Assembly: GCA_965217565.1 (NCBI GenBank)
Contig: CBDCIS010000010.1
Location: forward strand, 62,001 to 126,000
Direction: 5' to 3'
DNA length: 64,000 bases
Origin: CBDCIS01 sp965217565
GTDB lineage: Bacteria > Chloroflexota > Dehalococcoidia > Lucifugimonadales > CATOSD01
The notes beneath the pieces were generated by a model. It was not told where the DNA came from and did no database searches. It saw nothing but the letters and a program-made list of their open reading frames with translations. The position numbers and the translations under genes are program-made. Position 1 is the stretch's first letter. Every line of letters starts with the position of its first letter. Shown in pieces: positions 1 to 7,923 of the stretch.

Positions 1-981
1 GCCCATATCGCGCGCTGGTGCGCGGCGCAGGAGAACTGGGAGCGTTTTCACTACGACTACAAGTTTGCCACGAGTGTTTTCCAGCTAGACGACATCGTGG
101 CAAACGGCAACTGGCGCAAGCACCCGATGGCGCGCATTTTCAAGGACTGGGCCGGGCACGGCGGCTGGCTGTGGAAGGTTCAGATGCAGTACAGGGCCAT
201 GCACTATCCGTTCGACATGCTCATGGTATGGGGGCGCGTGCGCGAGATGCGTGAGGTGGACGGCATTGGCATCGTTGACCTGGATTGCGGCATGACCAAC
301 CAGAAGGGGCAGGAGACCTCGCCGGGCACGGCGACAGTCGCGCTGCCACTGAGGAACGGGCCGGACGTGCCATTTCCCTTCCTGCCGCCAACGAGCCTGC
401 AAACGCCCGAATACGACTACGAGCCCGGTCATAACATGGAGGGGGCGAAGTACGTCAACGATGAAGTTCGCAGCCAGGTCGGTCAAGAATCCGAGGGGAC
501 GAGTTGGGACGCCGTATCCAAGCCCGAGCTTCGACGCTTCTCGCAAGCGATACCTGACCCCGACCGCCTGTACTGGGACGAGGATTACGCGAATGGGACG
601 AGGTTCGGATCCATCGTGGCGATGCCGCTGTACCCTGTTGACGGCTTCAAGCATCCGCCGACTGAGCCGGACCAGCTCACGCGCAGAATCAGGGAGAACC
701 CCAACTACTGGGGCGGACCGCCAGGCGTGATGAGCGGCGAGCGCGACCACAAACTCTTCGGACTGCCCAGCCAGGGCGGGCTGAACGGCGGCCAGTCCTA
801 CGAGGTGCTGGGTCTGGCCCGGCTGGGGGAGAAGCTGAGCCGAAAGTCACGTCTTCTGGACATCTACGAACGCCAGGGGTCGAAGAACCGGCTGGTGTTC
901 ACCGTGTCCGGCACGACGTACTTCAACAGCACTGGAGAGATCATCCTGAAGGGCAAGGGCGTGGGGATAACGCGGGGGTAG
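1..981 (+). CDS. MaoC-type (hot-dog) hydratase, two hot-dog domains, 5' truncated by window edge
   Basis: The reading frame is open from base 1, so the start lies upstream. Two hot-dog halves can be seen. The first contains a GHGGWLWK...GRV stretch followed by a VDLDCGMTNQKGQE/PGTATVALP segment typical of MaoC C-terminal halves. The second begins near LRRFSQAIPDPDRLYWDEDYA, the entry of MaoC_dehydrat_N/FAS1-DH domains, and closes with a DIYERQGSKNRLVF strand and a final TTYFNSTGE strand. Family members hydrate enoyl-CoA thioesters or related acyl substrates. The acyl-CoA dehydrogenases downstream fit the same kind of pathway (inference). The C-terminal-type half comes before the N-terminal-type half, which suggests a rearranged two-hot-dog protein. 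The exact substrate cannot be read from the sequence. Confidence 0.75.
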   Translation, partial: AHIARWCAAQENWERFHYDYKFATSVFQLDDIVANGNWRKHPMARIFKDWAGHGGWLWKVQMQYRAMHYPFDMLMVWGRVREMREVDGIGIVDLDCGMTNQKGQETSPGTATVALPLRNGPDVPFPFLPPTSLQTPEYDYEPGHNMEGAKYVNDEVRSQVGQESEGTSWDAVSKPELRRFSQAIPDPDRLYWDEDYANGTRFGSIVAMPLYPVDGFKHPPTEPDQLTRRIRENPNYWGGPPGVMSGERDHKLFGLPSQGGLNGGQSYEVLGLARLGEKLSRKSRLLDIYERQGSKNRLVFTVSGTTYFNSTGEIILKGKGVGITRG

Positions 982-990
982 CCCACACCG

Positions 991-1018
991 GTAGGGGCGA
1001 CCGGCTGGTCGCCCCTAC
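991..1018. terminator. 12-bp stem palindrome between convergent genes, probable bidirectional terminator or dispersed repeat
   Basis: GTAGGGGCGACC, a 4-nt loop and the exact reverse complement sit between two convergent genes. The stop codon of the minus-strand gene (1015-1017) lies inside the right arm. No T-run follows. A looser copy of the same GGTAGGGGC/GCCCCTACC arms occurs at about 37483-37551, so this is also a dispersed repeat. Confidence 0.5.
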
Positions 1019-1581
1019 AAGTTAGATTGGACGCCCTTTAGTTTCACGAGTTCTACGGCGGCGACCGCACGCCTGATTTCCATTATGGCGACGGTTCCCA
1101 GTTCTCCCGGGCCGTGACGCAGGCCGGGTTTGGTTGGGCTGCCGGGGTTGACCATCAACACACCCTTGTAGTAGGCGACCATCTCCTCGTGCGTATCACC
1201 AAAGGCTATCACCTGTACCGGCTTGCCGAACTTGGATGTCATCACGTCGTCGAAGGGGCGGTCCGGGAACTCGAAGAAGCTCTCCAGGCGCACCCTTATG
1301 CCCGGCCAGGCGATGTCGTGGATGACGCCGATTGAGAGCCCCTCCGCCTCCACTACACGTGTGACGTCTGCCAAGCGCTCGCCCTCTTCGTATGGGTCCG
1401 GGTAGCCCCTGACGGCGCACACCGGCGCGACCGTTTCCAGCCTGTCGAGCACTCCCAGCGTGTCGAGGTCGCCGCAGTGGATGATGAGATCGACGCCGCG
1501 AAAGGCGTCCAGCACCTGTTGAGGCATGTCGCTTGCGTCCTGCTGCAGGCTGTGCGTGTCGGATACGATGCCTATTCGCAT
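1015..1581 (-). CDS. YfcE/MJ0936-family metallophosphoesterase, variant metal site
   Basis: 188 aa, the usual length for YfcE/MJ0936 phosphodiesterases. Visible metal-site motifs are SDTH (residues 7-10), HCGD (35-38), VIHD (His88), GDTH (128-131) and NPGSPTKPG (145-153). Family members hydrolyse phosphodiesters using two metal ions in the cytoplasm. Two positions depart from the family: the GN[VC]D block, whose Asn is a metal ligand, reads GYPD with Tyr60, and the usual GHTH reads GDTH. Activity may therefore be altered. The gene stands alone, convergent with the hydratase gene, and its stop codon lies in a palindrome. Family assignment is firm; activity is uncertain. Confidence 0.8.
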   Translation of the reverse strand: MRIGIVSDTHSLQQDASDMPQQVLDAFRGVDLIIHCGDLDTLGVLDRLETVAPVCAVRGYPDPYEEGERLADVTRVVEAEGLSIGVIHDIAWPGIRVRLESFFEFPDRPFDDVMTSKFGKPVQVIAFGDTHEEMVAYYKGVLMVNPGSPTKPGLRHGPGELGTVAIMEIRRAVAAVELVKLKGVQSNL

Positions 1582-1642
1582 GAGGTGGCCTCCGTGCCTG
1601 GCGAAATGTCAGATACCTTCATGTGCCACGCCTATCCTGCGT

Positions 1643-1684
1643 GGTCACCCCCATCCTAACCTTCCCCCGTCAAAGGGGAAGGGA
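1643..1684. repeat. Dispersed repeat family A (CCATCCTAACCTTCCCCC type)
   Basis: A C-rich segment followed by a GTCAAAGGGGAAGG arm. Related copies in either orientation occur near 14683, 14860-14925, 15358, 18143, 30485, 31573 and 58378. This copy overlaps the 3' end of an acyl-CoA dehydrogenase frame. Confidence 0.7.
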
Positions 1685-2867
1685 ATTTGCGGCTGCCAAG
1701 TCCCAGGCTCCCGGCGACTGCGCCCCTGTGGGCGTCCGGCGCGCCCGACGAGTTTTGTCGGGCCAGGCTCTCGCGTTGCTGAGCCTCGAAGCCCTCCCCC
1801 GCAGGCGCTCTCGCGTCCTGGCTGTCTAGGAGCGCGTATACGCCCGCGACGTCCCGCACGATTCGAGACAGCCGCATGGCGGCGCGCTCCTCCAGCATGG
1901 CCGTCTGCGCCGGTTCGTAGGTGATGGTTACGCCTGCGGCGCGCATCCACTGGTCGCGTAGTTTGAACAGCCGCGTCATCCTGCTGTCGATGTAAGCCTC
2001 CACCAACAACTGCCGTCGAACCGGCTGCTCGCTGAGCGGCGCGCCCTCGTGCGTGGTTTCCCTCGCGTAGCGCAAGAGGCCGGAGACTTCCGGCGTTACG
2101 TCCGGAGGCGGTAGGTCGAGCGAGGGCTGCTCGAGCATCGCGGTCTCCATGATCCGCCAGCCCTCACCCTCTTCTCCCAGGAGGCAGTTTCGGGGAACCC
2201 AAACGTCGTCGAATGCGACGCGGTGGCTTACGCCCTCCACCAGTGTTCGGGGCGTATGGACGCTCACGCCGTCCAGGTTCGCCGGCATCAGAAAGGCGTG
2301 GATGGCTTTGGCGGTGGAAGCGTCCGGGTCGGCGAGAGCCAGTGTCCAGAGGTGGCTTGGCGCGAGGCCCTGGCCGGAGAAGGCGGCCTCTCCGTTCAAG
2401 ATAAAGCCATCGCCGTCTGGGTGTGCTCGGACTCCGAGCGCGCCGGCATCGGGCTCCGCGCCGGCTTCTACTGTGATGCGCCATACGACAACGCGGCCCC
2501 CGCCGATGGCTGGCAGCAACTCGCGCCGCTGCTCCTCGCTGCCCCATTGCCGCAGCGTGCGTCGCAGCGGAGCGGCGGACTCACCGACGAGCGAGCGCAG
2601 GCCGCGCTTGTCCAGCTCCTCCAGCAGGACGACCACGCACTCCGGCGAAAGCCCCGCGCCGCCCTGTTGTGGCGGCTCGGTCGGCGCCAGCCATCCCTTG
2701 TCCCCCAACGTGCGCTGGGCCGACCTGACCCGCTCCCAGCCTTCCGGCGACAGCCCATCGGGCGACCCGCCCCCGGCCACGCTCGAAGGGAGATTGGCCT
2801 CCAGCCAGTCGGTGACCTCGCGCCGGAAACGCTGCTGTTCGTGGGTGTAGTGGTAAGCGAAGTCCAT
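1656..2867 (-). CDS. Acyl-CoA dehydrogenase family protein, divergent, with abnormal C-terminus
   Basis: 403 aa. The N-terminal helical domain (MDFAYHYTHEQQRFRREV, KGWLAPTEPPQQGGAGLSPE), the beta domain (about residues 125-215) and part of the C-terminal helical domain are recognisable. Family members oxidise acyl-CoA to enoyl-CoA using FAD. The ATG-GAC-TTC start matches two paralogues further along. Several positions differ from the intact paralogue at 5638, for example WRITVEAGAEPDAG where FTEPNAGSDLA is expected. The last ~30 codons do not match the family's GGTIEIQKVIMARRMGISRTRE ending; they run into dispersed repeat A, where the stop lies. The gene may be decaying or a diverged non-catalytic paralogue. 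Confidence 0.75.
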   Translation of the reverse strand: MDFAYHYTHEQQRFRREVTDWLEANLPSSVAGGGSPDGLSPEGWERVRSAQRTLGDKGWLAPTEPPQQGGAGLSPECVVVLLEELDKRGLRSLVGESAAPLRRTLRQWGSEEQRRELLPAIGGGRVVVWRITVEAGAEPDAGALGVRAHPDGDGFILNGEAAFSGQGLAPSHLWTLALADPDASTAKAIHAFLMPANLDGVSVHTPRTLVEGVSHRVAFDDVWVPRNCLLGEEGEGWRIMETAMLEQPSLDLPPPDVTPEVSGLLRYARETTHEGAPLSEQPVRRQLLVEAYIDSRMTRLFKLRDQWMRAAGVTITYEPAQTAMLEERAAMRLSRIVRDVAGVYALLDSQDARAPAGEGFEAQQRESLARQNSSGAPDAHRGAVAGSLGLGSRKFPSPLTGEG

Positions 2868-2888
2868 GCTGTGCTAGGGTCACCCAAA

Positions 2889-2917
2889 TTGCGTCAGAAT
2901 GAGAACGACGCTAGAAT
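2889..2917 (+). promoter_or_regulatory. Sigma-70-like promoter for the GmrSD-type gene
   Basis: TTGCGT (2889-2894), a 17-nt spacer and TAGAAT (2912-2917) stand 35 bp upstream of the GTG start at 2952. A GGAGGTG ribosome site lies at about 2940-2946. Confidence 0.55.
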
Positions 2918-2951
2918 AACACACACGAATCAATTTGGTGGAGGTGTCAGA

Positions 2952-4607
2952 GTGAAAGCAGGCGAAGTCGTCTTCGATGCACTACTCAACGGCAAGATTC
3001 AGTACAGGGTGCCCCTGTTTCAGCGCACTTACAACTGGGGCGAAGACCAGTGGGATCAACTTTGGGACGACCTGCTCGAGATTCATTCCATGCCTCAGCC
3101 GCGCAACCATTTCATAGGCTCAATTGTGACTCAACAGATGCCTAGTCAGCCTGAAGCCGTCAAGAGTTACATGCTGATTGACGGTCAGCAGAGGATGACA
3201 ACTCTCTTGGTATTGCTCAGTGTTGTCTGACACCGCGCAGGATCGGAGAAGCCGGCAGAAGAAGTCGAAAAGACATACCTTATCAACCAGTTCGTTGGAA
3301 ACGAAGATGAACGGTTGAAGTTGATTCCAACTCAGCGCGATAGAGACGCTTTAAGGGCTGCCATGAACAACTGCCCACCATCAGCGGAAACTCAAATAGG
3401 CAGGGCTTGGAAGCACTTTGAGCAAGCCCTTGACAAGGAAAAGGCCAACGTCAACGAGGTGAGCCTTGAGAAGCTCAAGAACTGCATAGTCAACCACCTC
3501 GATATGGTCAGTATCACGCTTGACCAAGATGACAGTCCGAACAGGATTTTCGAGAGCTTGAACAACACGGGGATGCGCCTGAGCGTCTCCGATCTCATTC
3601 GCAACTACTTGCTTATGAACATTCAGGATGCGAATCAGCAGGAGCGTGCCTACAATGAGTATTGGGAACCCATGCAAGGGAGGCTCACAAGAGGAGCCAG
3701 GGACGCTTCAGACGACTTCTTCTGGCGGTACCTAATGATGGACGGCAGTCTGCCTCGGAAAGACGATACATTCAATGGTGTTCGGGAAAGACTGAAAGAC
3801 GAACCAACACCTGAGAAGACCGTCGAGGAACTGCGGCAGTACTCCAAGTTCTCTCAGTACTACGCTCAGCTTGTCGAGTTCAACTCATTGAACCTGCAAG
3901 ATTCTCTCAAAGAGCAGATTCACCGGTTAAATGAGTGGGAAGTCGAAGTAGCGTATCCTTTCCTTATGGATGGCATGGACAAAGTTGCCTCAGGTGCCAT
4001 CAGCCACAAGCAGTTGCTCAAAGTGATGCGGATGATAGAGTCATTTGTAATCCGGAGAGCGGTGTGCAACGTGCCGACAAACTCCTTGCGCCGCATCTTC
4101 GCGCAGATGACGACTCAGGTGCGGTCGGAGGAATACGTACAGACTTCAAGGGATTACCTAGCGAAAAACACCTGGCCAACGGATGACGATTTCCGCGCAG
4201 ATTTTGTCCGTTATCGACTGTACGTGCCTAGCAGGCTAAAGAGAACAAGGCTCGTGCTCGACGCTCTGCAAGAGTCCTTCGACGACAAGGAAGCGCCGGA
4301 ATTGACCGACGCGATTACCGTGGAACACGTCATGCCACAAAGTCTGTCTTCCGAATGGAAAAGCCATCTCGGCAGTGACGCCGCCGAGATACACGAGAAG
4401 TGGCTTCATACGGTAGGCAACCTGACACTTACGGGGTACAACTCCCCTCTGAGCAATAAGCCATTCGCTGAAAAAAAGACCTTGCTTAAACAATCCAACT
4501 TTGCACTGAGCAAGTCAATTCTCTCGGTAGAAAAATGGAACGCAACAGCGATTGAGGGCAGAGGGAACCAGTTGGCAGAGCGAGCCCTTGGAATCTGGGC
4601 GCGCTGA
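2952..4607 (+). pseudogene. GmrSD-type (DUF262 + DUF1524) restriction protein interrupted by one in-frame TGA
   Basis: Reading from GTG 2952, which has a good ribosome site and promoter, gives 551 codons in one frame with a single TGA at codon 93 (3228-3230). The N-terminal DUF262 part has YRVPLFQRTYNW (18-29) and the nuclease motif IDGQQR (76-81). The frame resumes straight after the TGA with family-like sequence (VEKTYLINQF, then LKLIPTQRDRDALR). The C-terminal DUF1524 HNH-like part has ITVEHVMPQ at about codon 455 and TVGNLTL. GmrSD/BrxU-like proteins cleave modified phage DNA. At the TGA position a basic residue would be usual (CGA to TGA is one transition), so a nonsense mutation or sequencing error is likeliest. 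A downstream fragment could start at TTG 3315. Lower GC than its neighbours supports acquisition by transfer. Confidence 0.8.
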
Positions 4608-4637
4608 GCATCAGAGCAATTCTCGGAAATCTCCCCC

Positions 4638-5456
4638 CTATGAACGTTCGCGCTCCTCTCTGAGGAACTGCTGAATGCTTGCCGCCGTCTCGTCCTCATT
4701 GCCGCGCAGCGTGTAGCCGCCGCGTTCTGATTCCAGGATGGTCTGTGCAATCTCCCAGCCCTGGTATGGCAGGCCGACGAGGCAGTCGGCGGGGACGCTG
4801 ATGTCGTCCAGGTAAACGCGCCGCTCGCTGCCCATGAGCAGACGCTGGGTCTCGATTCTGATGCCGGGGGAATGCGCGTCTATCATGAACACGCCCAGGT
4901 TGAGCCGCCTGGGACGTTCCTGGTCCGTTACCGCAAGCGTCCACAGGTAGTCGGGGTCGAACCTGCCGGTGATGTACGCCTTCTCCCCGGAGACGCGGTA
5001 CTCGCCCTCCTCCAGAACGGCGGTGGTCCTGACGCCGGCGAGGTCAGAGCCTGAATGCGGTTCGTTGAATGCCTGCCAGGTGATGGTCTCGCCGCGCAGG
5101 GCGGGGGCGATGTACCGGCGCTTCTGCTCCTCCGTTCCCCACACCATCATGGCCGGAATCCAGCGGTTGTTGTCGCCCATGCTCGGCAGGTCGATGCGCT
5201 GAAGCTCCTCCATGATGATCGTCTCGAAGGCCGGACTCATGGCGCCGCCGCCGTACTCTTTGGGCCAGGACGGGGCGAGCCAGCCCTGCGCTCCGAGCTT
5301 GCGGCGAAAATCCTTGATGCGCTCCTGGGCCGCCTGGTCGAGCGGCCTTCCGTCCGGTGGAACCCTGAGATCGCTGGGGGCGTTGTGTGTGAGCCACGAA
5401 CGCACGGCCACGCGGAACGCCTGCTGGTCTCTGCTGTAGGCTTGGTGAAAGTCCAA
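4638..5456 (-). CDS. Acyl-CoA dehydrogenase, C-terminally truncated
   Basis: 272 aa, against about 400 for the family. It starts at TTG 5456 (TTG-GAC-TTT) behind AAGGAGAAGG. Domains: N-terminal helices (to about residue 115, KGYAL-type GWLAPSWPKEYGGGAMSP), then the FAD/substrate beta domain with WQAFNEPHSGSDLAGVRT and AYITGRFDPDYLW, ending in the first helix after the beta domain (QGWEIAQTILESERGGYTLRG). The whole C-terminal four-helix domain, including the active-site and tetramer surfaces, is missing. The break lies about 30 bp from the end of the inserted GmrSD gene, so the insertion probably removed the 3' end. The product is unlikely to be an active dehydrogenase. Confidence 0.8.
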   Translation of the reverse strand: MDFHQAYSRDQQAFRVAVRSWLTHNAPSDLRVPPDGRPLDQAAQERIKDFRRKLGAQGWLAPSWPKEYGGGAMSPAFETIIMEELQRIDLPSMGDNNRWIPAMMVWGTEEQKRRYIAPALRGETITWQAFNEPHSGSDLAGVRTTAVLEEGEYRVSGEKAYITGRFDPDYLWTLAVTDQERPRRLNLGVFMIDAHSPGIRIETQRLLMGSERRVYLDDISVPADCLVGLPYQGWEIAQTILESERGGYTLRGNEDETAASIQQFLREERERS

Positions 5457-5572
5457 GGGCCTTCTCCTTTGGCTGGGACGCTCCGTCCATCACCGCGATG
5501 AAAGTGGACTGCCCCAATGGTACAGCGCAGCTCGCGTCGCGGAGATAGCGGTCGACATCGTATCGCGCTGAA

Positions 5573-5609
5573 AAACGAATAGGGCCTCCTGGAATCAGAA
5601 AGCCCTATT
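5573..5609 (-). terminator. Rho-independent terminator for the acyl-CoA dehydrogenase at 5638
   Basis: On the minus strand AATAGGGC pairs with GCCCTATT (5578-5585 and 5602-5609), followed by CGTTTTTC. It lies 29 bp past the stop of the dehydrogenase gene. Confidence 0.7.
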
Positions 5610-5637
5610 GCGGTCGAACCAAAAGTCGAGTTGGAGG

Positions 5638-6861
5638 CTACACGCCGCGGACGCCGGTCGTGGATGGCGTGGCAGCGGCCCGCTCCCTGGTGCGGCTGAT
5701 GCCCATGCGTCGCGCCATGATGACCTTCTGGATCTCGATGGTGCCTCCGGGGTGCGCGCCGGTCAGGCTGCTGCGCTGGAACACCTCCGGCTCGCCCTTG
5801 AAGGGCGCGCGCGGCTCCCTTACGCCCAGCATGGAGTACATGCCCATGATGTTACGCGCTCGGTCGGCGTTCCGCATGTGGTACTCCTTGCGGAACATGG
5901 AGGTCTGGGAGCCGTGGTAGCTCATCTCCTGGCGCGCCCGGTACATCGCGTAGTTGCGCTGGGCCAGCAGGGTATGAATATGGGTGTCCATCAGGGCGTC
6001 CATCGTGTCCTGCTGGACAATTGGGTCGTCTCCCAGTCCGCCGCCGTTGTGCCTGGTACTCTTAACGTACTTGAGGAGGTTGTCCATGGATTCGTCGAGC
6101 GGGAAGGCGATGCCGCGCCCCCCGTGCTCTATCTCGAGCGTGGTCTGCGAGACCTGCCACCCCTGGCCCTCCTGGCCGACGAGGTGGTCGCCGGGCACGC
6201 GGATGTTGTCCATGAAAAACATGCTCTGGTCATGGCCCGTCAGGAGGCCCATTCGCTCCATCGAAAGCCCCGACGTAGGGTAGGGAACCATGAAGTAACC
6301 GAGGTTCCTGTGCCGCGGTGCATCGGGGTCGGTAATGACCGGGCCGTAGAGATAGTCGGGGTCGCCGTGGCCGCTGATGAATATCTTCTGTCCCGTGATA
6401 ATCCAGTCGTCGCCGTCGCGGACCGCTTTGCTCTGGAGAGAGGCGAGGTCGGAGCCCGCGTTGGGTTCGGTGAAAAGCTGGAAGGCTATCTTCTCGGCCT
6501 TCAGCATCGGCTTGAGGAACTGCTGCTTCTGCTCCTCGGTGCCCCAGACCAGAAGTGTAGGGTATATGAGGCCGTTGGTGAAGCTGTTGACGACGCGGGC
6601 GCGTCGGAACTCCTCGAGAATGATGGTCTCGTGCTCGCCGCTGAGTCCGCCACCGCCGTATTCCTTGGGGTAGGTGGGGTTGAGCCAGCCCTTTTCCGCG
6701 AGCTTGACGTGCATGTCGCGCCAGAACCAGTACTGCTCGTCGCTCAGGTCGAGACGGTCAACGGGCGCGCGCATGTTCTCCGGGATGTTGCTTTCGAGCC
6801 ACTCGCGGAGCTCTCTCCTGAACTCCTCTTGCTCGTCTGTGTAGTGGTACTTGAAGTCCAA
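5638..6861 (-). CDS. Acyl-CoA dehydrogenase, full length
   Basis: 407 aa from TTG 6861. This start has GAGGAGG six bases upstream and gives MDFKYHYTDEQ, matching the MDF starts of the paralogues; the more upstream TTG at 6876 overlaps that ribosome site. All three ACAD domains are present: N-terminal helices with GWLNPTYPKEYGGGGLSGEHE, the beta domain with FQLFTEPNAGSDLASLQ and IFISGHGDPDYLY, and the C-terminal helical domain ending in GAHPGGTIEIQKVIMARR and GISRTRE. It probably oxidises a branched, aromatic or steroid-like acyl-CoA in the cytoplasm and passes electrons to an ETF (family knowledge; substrate unknown). A terminator follows the stop. It is the intact member of a three-copy cluster. 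Confidence 0.92.
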   Translation of the reverse strand: MDFKYHYTDEQEEFRRELREWLESNIPENMRAPVDRLDLSDEQYWFWRDMHVKLAEKGWLNPTYPKEYGGGGLSGEHETIILEEFRRARVVNSFTNGLIYPTLLVWGTEEQKQQFLKPMLKAEKIAFQLFTEPNAGSDLASLQSKAVRDGDDWIITGQKIFISGHGDPDYLYGPVITDPDAPRHRNLGYFMVPYPTSGLSMERMGLLTGHDQSMFFMDNIRVPGDHLVGQEGQGWQVSQTTLEIEHGGRGIAFPLDESMDNLLKYVKSTRHNGGGLGDDPIVQQDTMDALMDTHIHTLLAQRNYAMYRARQEMSYHGSQTSMFRKEYHMRNADRARNIMGMYSMLGVREPRAPFKGEPEVFQRSSLTGAHPGGTIEIQKVIMARRMGISRTRERAAATPSTTGVRGV

Positions 6862-7083
6862 TGCCAACCTCCTCAAGGTAAGAGGCCCTTCTGGGTGAAA
6901 CCCAGTTGCGCTGCCTCTAGGCTACCAAGTGAGAATATAGCCATTCGGCGCGCAAAAGTCAAGGCGGCGACGCCGAGAAAACCGATACGGTTTCTAGCGC
7001 ATTCGCCTTATGTACTGTTCGGAGGCTCACGTGTTACAATTCCGTTCGACAGGGCGACGACACACAGGGAGGCGCGGCTAGGC

Positions 7084-7827
7084 TTGACTTCGATATTCGA
7101 CCTTCACGTTCACACCAATAGAGGAAGCCCGGATAGCGGGCTCGCTCCTGAGGAGTTGGTAGCGGAGGCCACGCGGATCGGCCTCACCGGTGTAATGGTT
7201 ACTGAGCATGACGGATGGGCCCGTCACGACTTCGAACAGTTTTCGCGTGAGCAGGAACTAATTATGGTTCGCGCGCTGGAGGTCTATACTCCTCTGGGGC
7301 ACGTCATAACCCTCGGCCTCGAAAACCACGTGTCGGGGTTCTCGCGGGAGATTGAGACCATACGCCACCTGCGGCGAGAGGTTGACCGGGTGGGCGGCTT
7401 CATGATTCTGGCTCACCCCTTTCGATTCCTGTTCGACCTCCCCGGTGTTTACACGCAGAACAAGCTCTTCGAGGATGCCACCGCGGTCCCGGAGACGCAC
7501 GAGGAGGCCGCCCAACATCCCATATTTGGGCTTGTGGATGAGGTGGAGGTGGTGAACGGCGGCAACATCGAGGTGGAGAACAGGTTCGCGCAGGGCGTGG
7601 CAGAGTACCTGGGACGCTGGGGCACCGGCGGGAGCGACGCCCACTCCACCGCAGGACTCGGCAAGGGCGTAACCGTCTTCAAGGGGGACGTTCGCAACGA
7701 GCGCGACCTGCTGGACGCCCTGAAAGCGGGAGACTTCTTCCCTGTTGAAGGTTACCACGTGGGCCAACCGTCGGACTATGGACGCGCGACGTGGTGGGAG
7801 CCATCGGACCTGAACGGCACGGGGTAA
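7084..7827 (+). CDS. PHP-domain phosphoesterase
   Basis: 247 aa from TTG 7084, with GGGAGG about 11 bases upstream. PHP metal motifs are visible in order: DLHVHT (residues 6-11), TEHDGW (39-44), LAHPFR (about 105) and GGSDAH (about 183-188). PHP proteins are metal-dependent phosphoesterases, some related to histidinol phosphatase and to the DNA polymerase III exonuclease domain. This is a stand-alone version of usual length. The frame is open far upstream, but that part lies antisense to the acyl-CoA dehydrogenase and is not family-like. A TACAAT -10-like hexamer lies at 7035-7040 without a convincing -35. The substrate is unknown. Confidence 0.82.
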   Translation: MTSIFDLHVHTNRGSPDSGLAPEELVAEATRIGLTGVMVTEHDGWARHDFEQFSREQELIMVRALEVYTPLGHVITLGLENHVSGFSREIETIRHLRREVDRVGGFMILAHPFRFLFDLPGVYTQNKLFEDATAVPETHEEAAQHPIFGLVDEVEVVNGGNIEVENRFAQGVAEYLGRWGTGGSDAHSTAGLGKGVTVFKGDVRNERDLLDALKAGDFFPVEGYHVGQPSDYGRATWWEPSDLNGTG

Positions 7828-7923
7828 TGTGAGCTGCGCTTGCCCCTCGTCCTCGCCGTGCGCCCCAACTCAGTCAGTCCTCTCCCAAGGGGAGACTGCG
7901 CAAGTGACGTGGAGGATTAGGAC

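Noticed and set aside
3228..3230. Selenocysteine decoding of the TGA in the GmrSD-type gene, given selB in the window
   Set aside because: The family has no Sec or Cys at this site and no SECIS-like stem was obvious after the TGA; a nonsense change or sequence error is simpler.
5608..7083. Long upstream extension of the PHP-protein frame
   Set aside because: It lies antisense to a full acyl-CoA dehydrogenase and has no family-like sequence before TTG 7084.
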